From Alicyclobacillus sp. SO9 (GTDB taxonomy: Bacteria; Bacillota; Bacilli; Alicyclobacillales; Alicyclobacillaceae), in assembly GCF_016406125.1 (NCBI RefSeq), contig NZ_CP066339.1, forward strand, positions 930,001 to 994,000: a DNA stretch of 64,000 nucleotides, in the 5' to 3' direction. Of this stretch, positions 9,679 through 18,799 are shown one piece after another; within the stretch, counting starts at the first letter, position 1; the number at the start of each line of letters is the position of its first letter. The notes beneath the pieces were generated by a model that worked only from the letters and a program-made list of their open reading frames with translations, did no database searches and had not been told where the DNA came from. The translations under genes and the position numbers were made by a program.

Positions 9679-10353
9679 ATGTTGGTGAAACGTCTATTTG
9701 AATTGCTGGCTATAATCTTGCTAACGTTGTTGGTATTCGACATTGTGGCAGGATGGCTCTGGTACATCATTGGTTACGATAGGCATGTGGCGGTCGCTTT
9801 GAGCTTGCCGGAATTTGTTATCAGAAATATCACTTTTCCGATTTTGTTTACCGTCATAGCAGTGCGTCTTAAACCACTCAAATCAGAAAAATACTGGTAT
9901 TTTTGGGCGTTTCTGATTTGTTTGATACCATTACTGATTAGTACGTCTGTTGGAGGTTTCCTAAAGTTTGTCGCTTCTTCAATGACCCCCGAGAAGTGGA
10001 TAGGCGTAGGCATAGAGGTGATGTTGAGTTATCTAGTCACTATTGGTATGCTCTTCTTTGCTTTTAAGTGGAAGAGACTATTGCCTAAGGGTTTTTGGTA
10101 TGGAGTTACCGGATTTCTGTTGGGAAATGTCCTTGTAGGGAATTTGATCGGGTTGATGATGGCTTTGGGAATGAAGAGTCTGTGGCTTGATTTCCTTGCT
10201 ATTGAACTTGTTGTTGGATTAATCATTTACTTAGTCCGCAAACGCAACACAAACTTAGTGAATTTTCTGACATTGTTTGCAACGGGTCCACTTCTATTTA
10301 TGTTCGGCTACAGTTTGTGGTTGCTTGAAAATGCCATATATCATCATATCTAA
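9679..10353 (+). CDS. Polytopic membrane protein of unknown function
   Basis: The 224-residue product starts at ATG 9679 after GAGGTGG. It has six to seven hydrophobic helices, for example LLAIILLTLLVFDIVAGW near the start and FLTLFATGPLLFMFGY near the end. Short basic loops (KRLFE, KWKRL, RKRN) allow a topology guess with an inside N-terminus. No family motif is recognised. It stands alone on its strand, with no obvious partner gene. Confidence 0.65.
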   Translation: MLVKRLFELLAIILLTLLVFDIVAGWLWYIIGYDRHVAVALSLPEFVIRNITFPILFTVIAVRLKPLKSEKYWYFWAFLICLIPLLISTSVGGFLKFVASSMTPEKWIGVGIEVMLSYLVTIGMLFFAFKWKRLLPKGFWYGVTGFLLGNVLVGNLIGLMMALGMKSLWLDFLAIELVVGLIIYLVRKRNTNLVNFLTLFATGPLLFMFGYSLWLLENAIYHHI

Positions 10354-10748
10354 GCTTTAAAGACTTCATAGGTATTTAATGATGTGTTCTTGGTACGTAA
10401 GGGTGAGTGTCTAAGCCTGTTGTAGGCAATTTCCGCATGAATATTCATCGGCAATGTCCTGCTTTGTGGGATTATCGGGAATCCAAACTATAATTTTCAA
10501 GTTGAATGTGGAGAATCTACAAAACTTCTGGTTGGGGTCGCAGAGTTTCATCTTATGACGATGACGTGACGAACCGTCATGACGTCTATATAAGGACGCA
10601 AGCTTTCTCGTATTTCTCTACTCTCAGACGAACATCTTCCATGAAACCGATAGCCAAATCACAGAAACTTTTCTTGAAATCCCGTGTCAAGCGCGACTAG
10701 GATTAAGGTATGAAAGAGCAATCATACCGAGATAAGGAAGGTGATTTC
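10354..10748. other. Gene-free interval
   Basis: No supported gene. Palindrome-like TGACGTGACGAACCGTCATGACGTC around 10562-10586 is the only structure I see; similar TGACGTCAT-type dyads occur near 9630 and 21211. No function can be assigned. Confidence 0.3.
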
Positions 10749-11026
10749 ATGAAGGAGAAAACACGGAAAGATGCGGATGTCGGGACCAGAAGTTGGGCGA
10801 GATAATTCAGGCTTCGCAAATTCCGTCCGATGTTTTGCAGGACGAATTGTGGGACTTCGAAGCGGTGATGCGGTCCTACGACCAGTCATCACGGTATCGG
10901 ACTCATATCGCGCAGACATTTCTACGTCTTTCACGTACGAGTAATACGATTTACATTTTTCACCAACAGGTGCTCTCGTGTGTGCCTATTTTGTGCGCGA
11001 TGCGGGCGAGTGACGTTCCTGCGTAA
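10749..11026 (+). pseudogene. Probable frameshifted small gene
   Basis: ATG 10749 follows AAGGAAGGTGATTTC, a good ribosome site, but its frame (MKEKTRKDADVGT...) stops after 18 codons. Another frame opening at 10793 continues with normal-looking soluble protein sequence (LGEIIQASQIPSDVLQDEL, YRTHIAQTFLRLS) to about residue 50. Joining the two by one frameshift near 10785 gives a plausible small helical protein. The product is unrecognised and the call is tentative. Confidence 0.3.
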
Positions 11027-11228
11027 TCGTGCCAAAGTCCACGTCTTTTCTTGGATATTTCCACACATTGGGAATTTCGTGTTCCCGTTATAGTATGCCC
11101 TCGTATCATGCCTTCATGAGTGTCGTTCCTTTTTCCGTGTCTTGTATCCAACACGTGCTGAAGGTTCCATTTTATGTGATAGAGCAAGATTTTATGGTGG
11201 TGTATCTAGTTTCATAGGAGTCATAAAT

Positions 11229-11620
11229 ATGGCAGAAGAACTTGTTACTTGCGAGCAGTGCGGAAAAGAGAAGCCACGCTCACAGTTTCGTAAAGTTACT
11301 CAACCTCAGATGTATAAAACATGTATTGTAGAACGCAAAGAAAGGCGCAAATTGATTCAGAGGGTGGAGAAGACGAGCACGATCGCTGATGGGGGTGACG
11401 CATCCAGCCACGCACTGCATTACGTCTCGATAGCCTTCATCGTGAGATGCTCGATGCTTTGACGAAACGGTTGAAGTGTAATCAATCAATTACAATTGAA
11501 AAGGCTTTAGATTTGCTGTTTGCTGATCTATTCACCGTACAGGAACAGGCGTTAATTGCAGGATATACCGGGGTGTTTGAGCGTCCCTCTCTCACCGACG
11601 AAGAGGATTTAACATCATAA
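11229..11620 (+). pseudogene. Frameshifted zinc-finger-like small protein gene
   Basis: ATG 11229 after TAGGAG opens a frame whose first 35 residues include CEQCGKEKPRSQF, a CxxC zinc-binding knuckle, and a later Cys. This frame runs into low-quality sequence after about residue 60 (near 11400). The neighbouring frame from about 11425 to TAA 11618-11620 then reads as a helical protein (SLHREMLDALTKRLK, ITIEKALDLLFADLF) ending in DEEDLTS. The natural gene was probably one protein of about 130 residues, now split by a frameshift. Its role is unknown; a DNA- or RNA-binding adaptor would fit. Confidence 0.45.
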
Positions 11621-12271
11621 CCGGTCTACTTGGCCGGCTTTATACCCTCTTTCACTTAAAGTGTAGAGCACTCTTAATCCGAGTCAAAAATGTCTCTTGA
11701 TTTACAATCGTCGAAAAGACTTGAATGTACGAGTGCAGAAATGCATGGTGATCCATGGATCGTCCGTGTCATTTGTACCATACTCCCCATATGTCTCGGT
11801 TTTGCTGGCAGAGTGATAGGTTGATGACGATGTGATGAAGGACGAACGATGGAAACACACTCTTCTTGTGATTACCCATTCTACCTCGCTGCGGGCTATA
11901 GCGTCCTTCAATCGTTAGGGAAATTATGGAAGGTAAAGGGCGGGCGGCTCTTACGTTGACCGCGAAACGACAGGGATTTATCCATGCCGTTTGTCGTGAT
12001 GAAAGATAGAGGCACTTAGACCTCGATTTTTCAGCCAGTTTTATGTATTCAAGGTTGGAAGATCAAAAGGGGAAAATCAGACCGAAATACGTGGGATTTC
12101 TTCATAACGAGCGATTATCTGCCAACTCCTCATGTATACTCTATTGTGCTGGAATATCCGAAGATTATCTCGGCTTACTCACAGAAGAAACATACGAAGT
12201 CAGAAACGTAGGTTGGTGATGAAATCCATTTTCGTTAATGTTCCTCGTGTCCTCGGTTAAAGCATTGGTCT
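11621..12271. other. Gene-free interval, degenerate sequence
   Basis: No gene is supported on either strand. The longest open frames have poor composition and no ribosome sites. The stretch may be decayed coding DNA, but I see no recognisable remnant. Confidence 0.3.
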
Positions 12272-13216
12272 TTAATCCGTAATACTGGGTATTTTACTTT
12301 CATAAAGGCGCTTGTCGGCGCATCGAAAACAGGAATCCCAATCACGCCCGTCTATTCCTAACTTTGCGCATCCAACGCTGACGGTGTACGCTTTGTCCTT
12401 AAACCACTCAATAACTTTATTGGTCACTTCTCTAGTGTCTAAAGGCTCCGTTTCCAAGGCGAAGACAAATTCATCTCCTCCGAATCGAGCACAGATACCT
12501 TGGCTGCCAACGGATGTTTTCAGTAATTGCGCCACATCTTGTAGCACGGAGTCCCCAGCAATATGCCCGTGAGTATCATTGATCTTCTTGAAATAATCTA
12601 CGTCGAGGACTCCAACGACAAGATTAGCAACATTTCTATTCACCAACTGTTTGAATTTTTCAGTAAAACCTCTACGATTGAGAATCTCAGTCAGACTGTC
12701 GTGACGACTGGCGTGCTCAGCGATTCGTCTTAGGGTCAACATCTCAAGAACAAGAGATACATATGTAGAACAAGCAGATACAAGGTCAGTTTCTTCAGAA
12801 CTGGGCATTCTGCACATTCCAAGAACGATGGCTCCTACCGGTTCCTCTTTTACAGTTAGTGGCCACGCGCTAACATATTCAACGCCAGCCTCTTCCCATA
12901 CCTTTCTCCAGACGGGAGGACCTTCTGACACGTGGAACCACCTTTGAGAAATGTTATAGGAACTCCCTGAAAACCATTTGCCGTTGGATATGAATTGTGT
13001 CAATTCCTCTGCAGTGTAATCTATTCCCCAGGGAGAATAAACTTTGACATGAGGGTCCTCTTCCTCGGGAATGAATTTCTTGCGATAGATCATCATTCCC
13101 GCATCCAGCCCAAAGTCGTCGTGTAGAAGCAGTGCGACCTGTGAAAAGAGGATTGTACCACGCTCCACTGAGGCCCAGTGCCGTGATTGTTCAATTAAAT
13201 CTTTGAGTTGTTGCAC
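12272..13216 (-). CDS. GAF-GGDEF diguanylate cyclase
   Basis: The 314-residue product starts at GTG 13216, with GGGGG about 8 bases upstream. Residues about 1-165 look like a GAF-type sensor with no membrane helix. Residues about 175-310 form a GGDEF domain with an intact active-site loop GGDEF (246-250) and DVDYFKKINDTHGH for metal and substrate binding. It should make c-di-GMP from two GTP in the cytoplasm. The RxxD inhibitory site normally just before GGDEF is absent (QGICARF), so product inhibition may be lacking. Its mRNA leader carries a c-di-GMP-I riboswitch and a terminator, which implies feedback from the enzyme's own product. It is divergent from the EAL-containing gene at 13766. 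Confidence 0.92.
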   Translation of the reverse strand: MQQLKDLIEQSRHWASVERGTILFSQVALLLHDDFGLDAGMMIYRKKFIPEEEDPHVKVYSPWGIDYTAEELTQFISNGKWFSGSSYNISQRWFHVSEGPPVWRKVWEEAGVEYVSAWPLTVKEEPVGAIVLGMCRMPSSEETDLVSACSTYVSLVLEMLTLRRIAEHASRHDSLTEILNRRGFTEKFKQLVNRNVANLVVGVLDVDYFKKINDTHGHIAGDSVLQDVAQLLKTSVGSQGICARFGGDEFVFALETEPLDTREVTNKVIEWFKDKAYTVSVGCAKLGIDGRDWDSCFRCADKRLYESKIPSITD

Positions 13217-13233
13217 CCTTATGTCCCCCTATC

Positions 13234-13263
13234 AAAAAACACATCCGTCATCATCCGGATGTG
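13234..13263 (-). terminator. Rho-independent terminator in the diguanylate cyclase leader
   Basis: On the minus strand an 8-bp perfect stem (complement of 13256-13263 with 13240-13247, sequence CACATCCG/CGGATGTG) with an 8-base loop is followed by six T (13239-13234). It lies between the riboswitch and the GTG start at 13216, the position of an expression platform. Ligand binding most likely decides between termination and readthrough; the direction of control cannot be told by eye. Confidence 0.85.
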
Positions 13264-13288
13264 CCACTATATCTTCTGTATCTCTATA

Positions 13289-13364
13289 ACGGCAATCCGG
13301 CCAGCATGGCTAAATAGCGGTAGCCCCGTGATTTTGTGTCCCAACCTTTCGGCTGGTTTACCTT
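13289..13364 (-). promoter_or_regulatory. c-di-GMP-I (GEMM-I) riboswitch upstream of the GGDEF gene
   Basis: Read on the minus strand the segment has the GEMM-I order: GGTAAACC, a short stem capped by CGAAAG (GNRA tetraloop), GGGACACAAA in the conserved junction, a GGGGCTACCG arm containing a tetraloop-receptor-like side, then TAGCC and GGATTGCC closing onto the 5' GGTAA. The closing helix (GGTAA with TTGCC) and the GAAA loop are visible directly. GEMM-I RNAs bind c-di-GMP. It is followed by a terminator and then a diguanylate cyclase, so this is probable product feedback. Confidence 0.85.
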
Positions 13365-13588
13365 TTCTTTTTGATCTTTATTCAATCTACCACAATTTTC
13401 AAATACACTCAATCAGTTATAGATGCAATGTCAATGGAGTCCAAGTGACAAAACCGGCAGTCCTGTGTAGCGAATCTGATTATTGGGATTTTCTTAATAT
13501 GACATTGAAAGTTCAATATAATCCGGTGTGGCTACTTGATCCTAATTACTACATTGAGGAAGCTTTGATTGAAGTCCGCTGATATTCT

Positions 13589-13613
13589 GTTACAATTATC
13601 GTCAAATTGTAAC
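13589..13613. promoter_or_regulatory. Inverted repeat, possible operator in the divergent c-di-GMP promoter region
   Basis: GTTACAATT (13589-13597) and AATTGTAAC (13605-13613) form a perfect 9-bp dyad with a 7-base spacer. It lies just upstream of the plus-strand riboswitch, where the promoter should be. It may be a repressor or activator site. The TTGTAAC half resembles the -35 of the ECF promoter at 57667, but no -10 match is clear. Confidence 0.5.
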
Positions 13614-13632
13614 AAGTTGCGCCAAATTGATA

Positions 13633-13718
13633 AACGGCAAAAGTATCGGAAGGTACTGACGCAAAACTATAGGGACTAACTCAGGTAATGTCGTACCTGA
13701 TATGTCAGCCAGTTGCTC
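13633..13718 (+). promoter_or_regulatory. Second c-di-GMP-I (GEMM-I) riboswitch, upstream of the PAS-GGDEF-EAL gene
   Basis: The same architecture is present on the plus strand: CGGCAAA, a stem AGTA/TACT capped by CGGAAG (GNRA), GACGCAAA, then a GGGACTAAC arm carrying a perfect 7-bp hairpin TCAGGTA/TACCTGA, then GTCAGCC and GTTGC closing on GGCAA. The conserved GACGCAAA junction is a strong match to GEMM-I. It ends about 48 bases before the ATG at 13766. No strong terminator follows, so control may be translational. Confidence 0.8.
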
Positions 13719-13765
13719 ATTTTCAAACTCTGACTCAGTCCGAGAATGGGGAAAAATATCGTTGG

Positions 13766-16285
13766 ATGACAGAGAATATGTCAGACTTGTTCGCTATCGT
13801 TGACAAGAACGGCCTTGTGTTGTACGCTTCTCCGTCTCATAAACGTTTATTAGGCATTGATCCCAAGAAGTACATTGGACACTCGTTATGGACTCAAATT
13901 CATCCTTGGGATCAGGATAGAGTGCAAAGCCAGTTCGTGGAGATGATTGAACATAAGCAGTCCACCAAAGTAGAGTGTCAATATCTTCGTGCAAGCGGTA
14001 CCCCGTTATCGGTTGAGGTGATTTGGATTCCCCTAGTCGATGTGAATGAACAGGTGTCTCAAATTGTCGCCATGGCGAGAGATGTTACAAGGAGAACGGA
14101 AGCCGAAAAAGAGTTGTCGGTGACTGAGAGATGGCATCGTGCTCTCTTTGATAATCATCCGGATGCTGTAGTATCCGTGGCTCCTGACAGTCGACTTTTG
14201 TCATGTAATGTGGCCTGTGAAGTTCTCATAGGGCAGACATATTACGAGATCACGGGTCAATCATTCTACCGCTTTGTAGTTCCGGAATATCACTCTGATA
14301 TGGATATTCATTTTTCGCGCGTGATGAAGGGTGACACAGTTGACACCGAAATAGAGGTCCTCCATAAAGATGGACATCACATTCCAGTGAGTTTAATTGG
14401 TTTGCCGGTCATTGAGGACGGAACGGTTGTAGGAGCATACGGCATTGTAAAAGATATTTCCGAGCGAAAGCAAGGTTTGACACAGATACGCGGGCAATCT
14501 CGAATTTCCGAAATGATTGCACTCCAGAAACCCCTAACCCATATCCTTGAAGAAATCACAGCAGTAGTAGAGAATATACTCCCAGGGAAACTCTGTTCTA
14601 TTTCACTGGTGGACAAGGAACAGCAAACTTTGCAGTGCTGGGCTGGTTCACGTTTGCCCAAGGAATTCGTTAATAATCTGAACGGTATCGAGTTAGGGTC
14701 TTGGTGTAATCCAATGACGGCTGCCGCCTATAACAATGAAACGGTCATTGTTGCAGATGTCTTGACCGACAGTAGGTGGGTAGAGTTTCAGGAGAGTGCC
14801 CGTGCTTCGAATATTCGAATGTGCTGGTGCAAGCCGATTGTTGACCAAAATGAAACCGTCATCGGAACGATAGACATTTACTCTCGCTCTCCTGAACCCC
14901 CAAGTCAGCATGATCTACGTATAATGGGGACGTTTGCTTATCTAGCCAACGTAGCAATCGTAAAGGAAAACGACCGGCGAGAAATCACTCGCTTTCTGTA
15001 TCACGATCCCTTAACAGGGGTCGCTAATCGAATGCTCTTTGCAAAAACTTTCAATACCGTTTGGGACAGTGCACAGAAGAACGGGAGTGAAATTGGACTC
15101 ATTGTCCTGGATATGGATGATTTTCAGAAAGTAAATCGACAATTGGGTCATACCTATGCGGATGAATATCTTAAAATTGCTCTTGAACGGGTGGAAGAAA
15201 CATTGAAGGGGCTTGGCATGATTGCTCGAATCGGTGGCGACGCTTTTGCGGTACTTGTGCCCACGATACAGGGAACGGGAGAACTAAAGATCGTCAGTAA
15301 GAAACTCCAAGACACCTTTTCTCGTCCTATTTCTATTGATGGTCGGGAAACGAAAACGACTATCAGTATGGGAGCAGTGATCTATCCTACGCACGGTAGC
15401 ACGTTAGTTGAGTTGTTAAGAAATGCAGAGACCGCGATGCTTGTGGCAAAAGGAAAAGGGAAGCGGCAATGTACAGTCTTTGATACTTCTATGGACACTG
15501 CAATTGAGACACGATCGGCGACTGTAAAAGGCTTGAATAACGCCCTTCAAAATGACGGTTTGCTCTTGCATTATCAGCCCCGCATCAATCTAAGAACAAA
15601 TAAAGTGACAGGTGTCGAAGCCCTGGTGAGATGGAATCATCCGGACCGTGGGGTACTGTATCCGGCTGAGTTTATTACTATAGCGGAAGAGACAGGACTT
15701 ATTGTGGAGATTGGACGGTGGGTTCGGCGGGAAGTCTGCCGGCAAATCTCTTCGTGGATGGAAAATGGCCATCAAATTCGCGTCGCCCTGAACATATCTC
15801 CGCGTGAACTAGATGAACAGGACTTTACTGAAGACTTTCTACGTGTTGTACGGGAGTATGGAATACCGTCAAGGCTGCTGGAGATCGAAATTACGGAAAG
15901 CATACTTTTGAGCAATGAAACTGACGTGCGAGAAAAATTGCATAGGTTACAAGAAGCAGGCTTCTCGGTGAGTCTTGATGACTTTGGGACGGGGTATTCT
16001 GCGCTAAGTGTTTTGAAACGCTTTCCATTTGACCATGTGAAGATAGATAAATCGATTATCCACGATGATAAGGAAAATGAGCATCAAAATCGCGGCATTG
16101 TAAAGATGATATTACAGTTGCTATCGGAACTCGGTATCAATGCCATTGCTGAAGGCGTCGAGACCATGGACGAGGCAGAAGTTCTAATGAAAAATGGTTG
16201 TACTGAAATCCAAGGGTACTTGTACGGAAAACCGGAGCCCGCTAGTGAAAAGACTCATTTGTTTGATAGAAGATTTGTAGATTAG
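13766..16285 (+). CDS. PAS-PAS-GAF-GGDEF-EAL c-di-GMP phosphodiesterase
   Basis: I choose ATG 13766 (839 residues) because the earlier in-frame ATG at 13688 lies inside the riboswitch fold and the PAS domain begins right after it (WMTENMSDLFAIVD). Order: PAS about 1-115, PAS about 120-235, GAF about 245-410, GGDEF about 415-580, EAL about 590-835. The cyclase loop is GGDAF, with the metal-binding Glu replaced, so cyclase activity is doubtful. The EAL domain has EALVRW, NISPRE, EITES, DDFGTGYS, KIDKS and AEGVET, the full set for c-di-GMP hydrolysis to pGpG. There is no membrane helix. It is probably a cytosolic sensor-regulated phosphodiesterase, balanced against the divergent cyclase and controlled by its own riboswitch. 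Confidence 0.92.
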   Translation: MTENMSDLFAIVDKNGLVLYASPSHKRLLGIDPKKYIGHSLWTQIHPWDQDRVQSQFVEMIEHKQSTKVECQYLRASGTPLSVEVIWIPLVDVNEQVSQIVAMARDVTRRTEAEKELSVTERWHRALFDNHPDAVVSVAPDSRLLSCNVACEVLIGQTYYEITGQSFYRFVVPEYHSDMDIHFSRVMKGDTVDTEIEVLHKDGHHIPVSLIGLPVIEDGTVVGAYGIVKDISERKQGLTQIRGQSRISEMIALQKPLTHILEEITAVVENILPGKLCSISLVDKEQQTLQCWAGSRLPKEFVNNLNGIELGSWCNPMTAAAYNNETVIVADVLTDSRWVEFQESARASNIRMCWCKPIVDQNETVIGTIDIYSRSPEPPSQHDLRIMGTFAYLANVAIVKENDRREITRFLYHDPLTGVANRMLFAKTFNTVWDSAQKNGSEIGLIVLDMDDFQKVNRQLGHTYADEYLKIALERVEETLKGLGMIARIGGDAFAVLVPTIQGTGELKIVSKKLQDTFSRPISIDGRETKTTISMGAVIYPTHGSTLVELLRNAETAMLVAKGKGKRQCTVFDTSMDTAIETRSATVKGLNNALQNDGLLLHYQPRINLRTNKVTGVEALVRWNHPDRGVLYPAEFITIAEETGLIVEIGRWVRREVCRQISSWMENGHQIRVALNISPRELDEQDFTEDFLRVVREYGIPSRLLEIEITESILLSNETDVREKLHRLQEAGFSVSLDDFGTGYSALSVLKRFPFDHVKIDKSIIHDDKENEHQNRGIVKMILQLLSELGINAIAEGVETMDEAEVLMKNGCTEIQGYLYGKPEPASEKTHLFDRRFVD

Positions 16286-16365
16286 GCGTTGGTGCAAATC
16301 CAATAATGTACGACGGGCTCTTTGCAAATGTGTGTTGAAACGTAACAATTGAATCATTTGTACTC

Positions 16366-16608
16366 TTGGCGTCCAGAATCAAGCGAGGAAACTCACTTCT
16401 GAGAAAGCACCTGTATCTCGCAGTTACTCAGATGCTGTCGTACCATTCTGTGTTTCAGCAGTTGCACGTCGAAAACGTGAGTGTAAGACGAATGACCAAA
16501 ATGCAATCTATCATGAAGCTGATTGGAAAGTTGGCGCGAATGATTGTCGCGATGGCGAGAGACAGGCAGCCGTTTATAGAGGAGAGGGTACAGTTGAAAG
16601 CTGCATAA
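16366..16608 (+). pseudogene. IS110/IS1111-family transposase, C-terminal remnant
   Basis: An 80-residue open stretch matches the C-terminal part of IS110-type transposases: RIKRGNSLLRKHLYLAV, MTKMQSIMKLIGKLARMI. The N-terminal RuvC-like DEDD part is missing. It ends 50 bases before an RNA-like end (16659-16817) homologous to that behind the complete transposase at 17435-18733. So this is the decayed right half of a related element. Confidence 0.8.
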
Positions 16609-16658
16609 ACTCTGAGAAGTTAAGTATACGTAGATTGGTTCATTCGCAGGATTTCACA

Positions 16659-16817
16659 AAGAAAGCACGGAGTACCGAGACTCTTGTACTGAAGGGCGCT
16701 GACCCGTTGCGTTAACGTGAATCGGACTTCACACCTTGGTTAGATGGGACGAAGGAATGTAAGGGTACCGACCCGTTGAGATGTGGGAGTGTAGATTCCA
16801 AGGAACATGTGGAGAGA
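16659..16817 (+). ncRNA. Candidate guide (seek/bridge-type) RNA region of the decayed IS1111-like element
   Basis: This non-coding end lines up with 18800-18955: shared GAA(A)GCACGGA at the start, ACGAAGGAATGT (16749-16760) and a closing GGAACATGTGGA. It contains the motif GACCCGTTG twice (16701-16709 and 16770-16778), each after an AGGG element, 69 bases apart. IS1111-group elements encode a guide RNA downstream of the transposase. The paired identical motif in one element, differing from the pair in the other, is what a two-loop guide would look like. The function is inferred. Confidence 0.45.
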
Positions 16818-17434
16818 AGCGTGCAGTATAAGAATTGTTTTGGAAGATGCTGTAGGTTCAAGAGCGCCTTCTGCTTCCGCATGCGCTTCAATCGGATCGG
16901 AATCGGCAGTATAATCCTTCAGTGACTCCTGGTCCATACACAAGGTGATGAAATCTTGCAAATGAGCGAGTATTCGTTAGAAAATACCTAATGAGTGAGG
17001 GAGTTTAAGAAGAACACGTACGGAATCCGGATCAACACATATATACTAGACATATTCATGCATGAATTCTTCTGCTTTCTACTCCAATCAAAACTCGCAA
17101 CAAAAACTTGACTTCTACAAATGGGTAAATGTCTTAGTGTCTTTTTTATACTGCTACAAGCGTTAAGCCGCTGACCTGTACCGGACTCATAATCCGAGAC
17201 TAAACACGTGTATCATCGTACAATTATGTTAAAAAAATCTAATAAAAATATTAATTACCCAAATATAATCTATATAACTATATTAGTTAAAATATGTTAT
17301 ACTAGAAATTAATATGGTATATGGAGCCATTCCTGTAATGAATTAATTTCGGGTTTGTAACAAAAAGAGCGCCTCCTGTATGCTGGGTTCCGAATGCAGA
17401 CACATTCATTCCCTAATTGAGGAGGACGCTCAAC
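16818..17434. other. Gene-free AT-rich interval and left end of an IS110-type element
   Basis: No gene. 17015-17320 is strongly AT-rich. From about 17310 to 17434 sequence belonging to the left end of the next IS110-type element probably begins. The exact element end cannot be fixed from one copy. Confidence 0.35.
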
Positions 17435-18733
17435 GTGAAGTATAAGATCCAACAGAAGCAAAATCAACGAATTCAACAAATTACCGACACTACCATCATT
17501 GTGGGAGCCGACATTGCGAAGCAAACCCATGTGGCGAGAGCCATTGACTTCCGTGGAATTGAGCTCGGTAAAGAGTGTGTTTTTAACAATGACGATGAGG
17601 GCCTGACGAAACTCGTAACGTGGATGAAGGAGTTGCAACGGCTGCACGGCAAGACGGATGTCGTCTTTGGTGTTGAGCCGACCGGACACTACTGGTTTCC
17701 GTTAGGTGCCTTCATGCAAGACTTGAGTGTTCGATTCGTGCTAGTGAATCCGCACCACGTCAACAAGAGCAAAGAGTTGGAAGATAACTCGCCAACGAAG
17801 AACGACTACAAGGATGCCAAGGTTATTGCGAATCTCGTCAAGGACGGCAAGTACACCGAGCCTAAACTCCCAACAGGTATCTATGCGGATTTACGAATCC
17901 TCATGAACCTGAGAGAGAAGGTCGTGGTGAATCTGGGGCAAGTGCAAATGCGGATTCAGAACTGGCTCGACCGGTTCTTTCCGGAATACACCCAGGTGTT
18001 TAAGGACTGGGAAGGTAAGACGTCACTCATCACACTGCGTAAGTCTCCGTTTCCACAGGACCTCGTCTCACTCGGCGCCAGCGAGATTGTGGGTCAGTGG
18101 AAAAGGGGCGGTGTGAAGCGGGCTGTCGGTATGAAGCGAGCAACACGGCTTGTGAGTACCGCTAAAAAGTCTATTGGTCTGAAAGAGGGGCTTACGGCAG
18201 CTCGGTTGGAACTAATGGCTTTGCTAGAACAGTATGAGATGTTCACTCGGCAGCGTGATGAAATCATGGCTCAGGTAGAGCAACTACTGAACCAAATTCC
18301 AGGCACAGAAGAAATGCTCAGTGTGCCAGGAATGGGTTTTACGACACTTGCCGGATTCCTGGCTGAAGTGGGCGACCTACGGGGATACGACCATGGACAG
18401 CAGATTATCCGGCTCGCTGGACTGAATCTGAAAGAGAACAGTTCTGGCAAGAGGAAAGGGAAAACAGGAATCTCGAAGCGGGGTCGCTCCCGGCTCAGGG
18501 CACTACTCTTTCGAGCCATATTGCCGATGGTTGCCAAGAACGCCGAGTTCAAGGCGTTGCACGATTATTACACGACCCGAACGTGCAATCCCTTGAAGAA
18601 GAAACAGTCACTGATTGCGCTGTGTGGAAAACTCATTCGTGTTCTACACACATTGGGGACAAAGCAAGTTCAGTACAACGCTGAGGATTTACTGGGGCCA
18701 CTTCGGAGGTCCCAACTACAGGTGGCAGCTTAA
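17435..18733 (+). CDS. IS110/IS1111-family transposase (DEDD recombinase)
   Basis: The start is GTG 17435 with GAGGAGGACG upstream; a TTG 18 bases earlier overlaps that ribosome site. The product is 432 residues. The N-terminal RuvC-like domain shows VGADIAKQTH (Asp), VFGVEPTGHYW (Glu) and KNDYKDAKVI (two Asp), the DEDD set. A helical middle is followed by the Transposase_20 domain with PGTEEMLSVPGMGF, RLAGLNLKENSSGK and KRGRSRLRALLF. The coding region is intact. The long RNA-like region behind the gene, rather than in front, suggests the IS1111 group, where target choice is guided by an element-encoded RNA. Confidence 0.9.
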   Translation: MKYKIQQKQNQRIQQITDTTIIVGADIAKQTHVARAIDFRGIELGKECVFNNDDEGLTKLVTWMKELQRLHGKTDVVFGVEPTGHYWFPLGAFMQDLSVRFVLVNPHHVNKSKELEDNSPTKNDYKDAKVIANLVKDGKYTEPKLPTGIYADLRILMNLREKVVVNLGQVQMRIQNWLDRFFPEYTQVFKDWEGKTSLITLRKSPFPQDLVSLGASEIVGQWKRGGVKRAVGMKRATRLVSTAKKSIGLKEGLTAARLELMALLEQYEMFTRQRDEIMAQVEQLLNQIPGTEEMLSVPGMGFTTLAGFLAEVGDLRGYDHGQQIIRLAGLNLKENSSGKRKGKTGISKRGRSRLRALLFRAILPMVAKNAEFKALHDYYTTRTCNPLKKKQSLIALCGKLIRVLHTLGTKQVQYNAEDLLGPLRRSQLQVAA

Positions 18734-18799
18734 CCGATTTGATTCAAACTCGTCAGTTCGATTTACTCGCTTGTACACGATGAATCGCCAAGACAAACA

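Noticed and set aside
13208..13582. A 124-residue plus-strand frame across the c-di-GMP intergenic region
   Set aside because: It is the complement of the minus-strand riboswitch and terminator; RNA structure explains the sequence better.
13688..13765. First in-frame ATG of the PAS-GGDEF-EAL gene
   Set aside because: It lies within the riboswitch fold, has no good ribosome site, and the PAS domain needs no residues before 13766.
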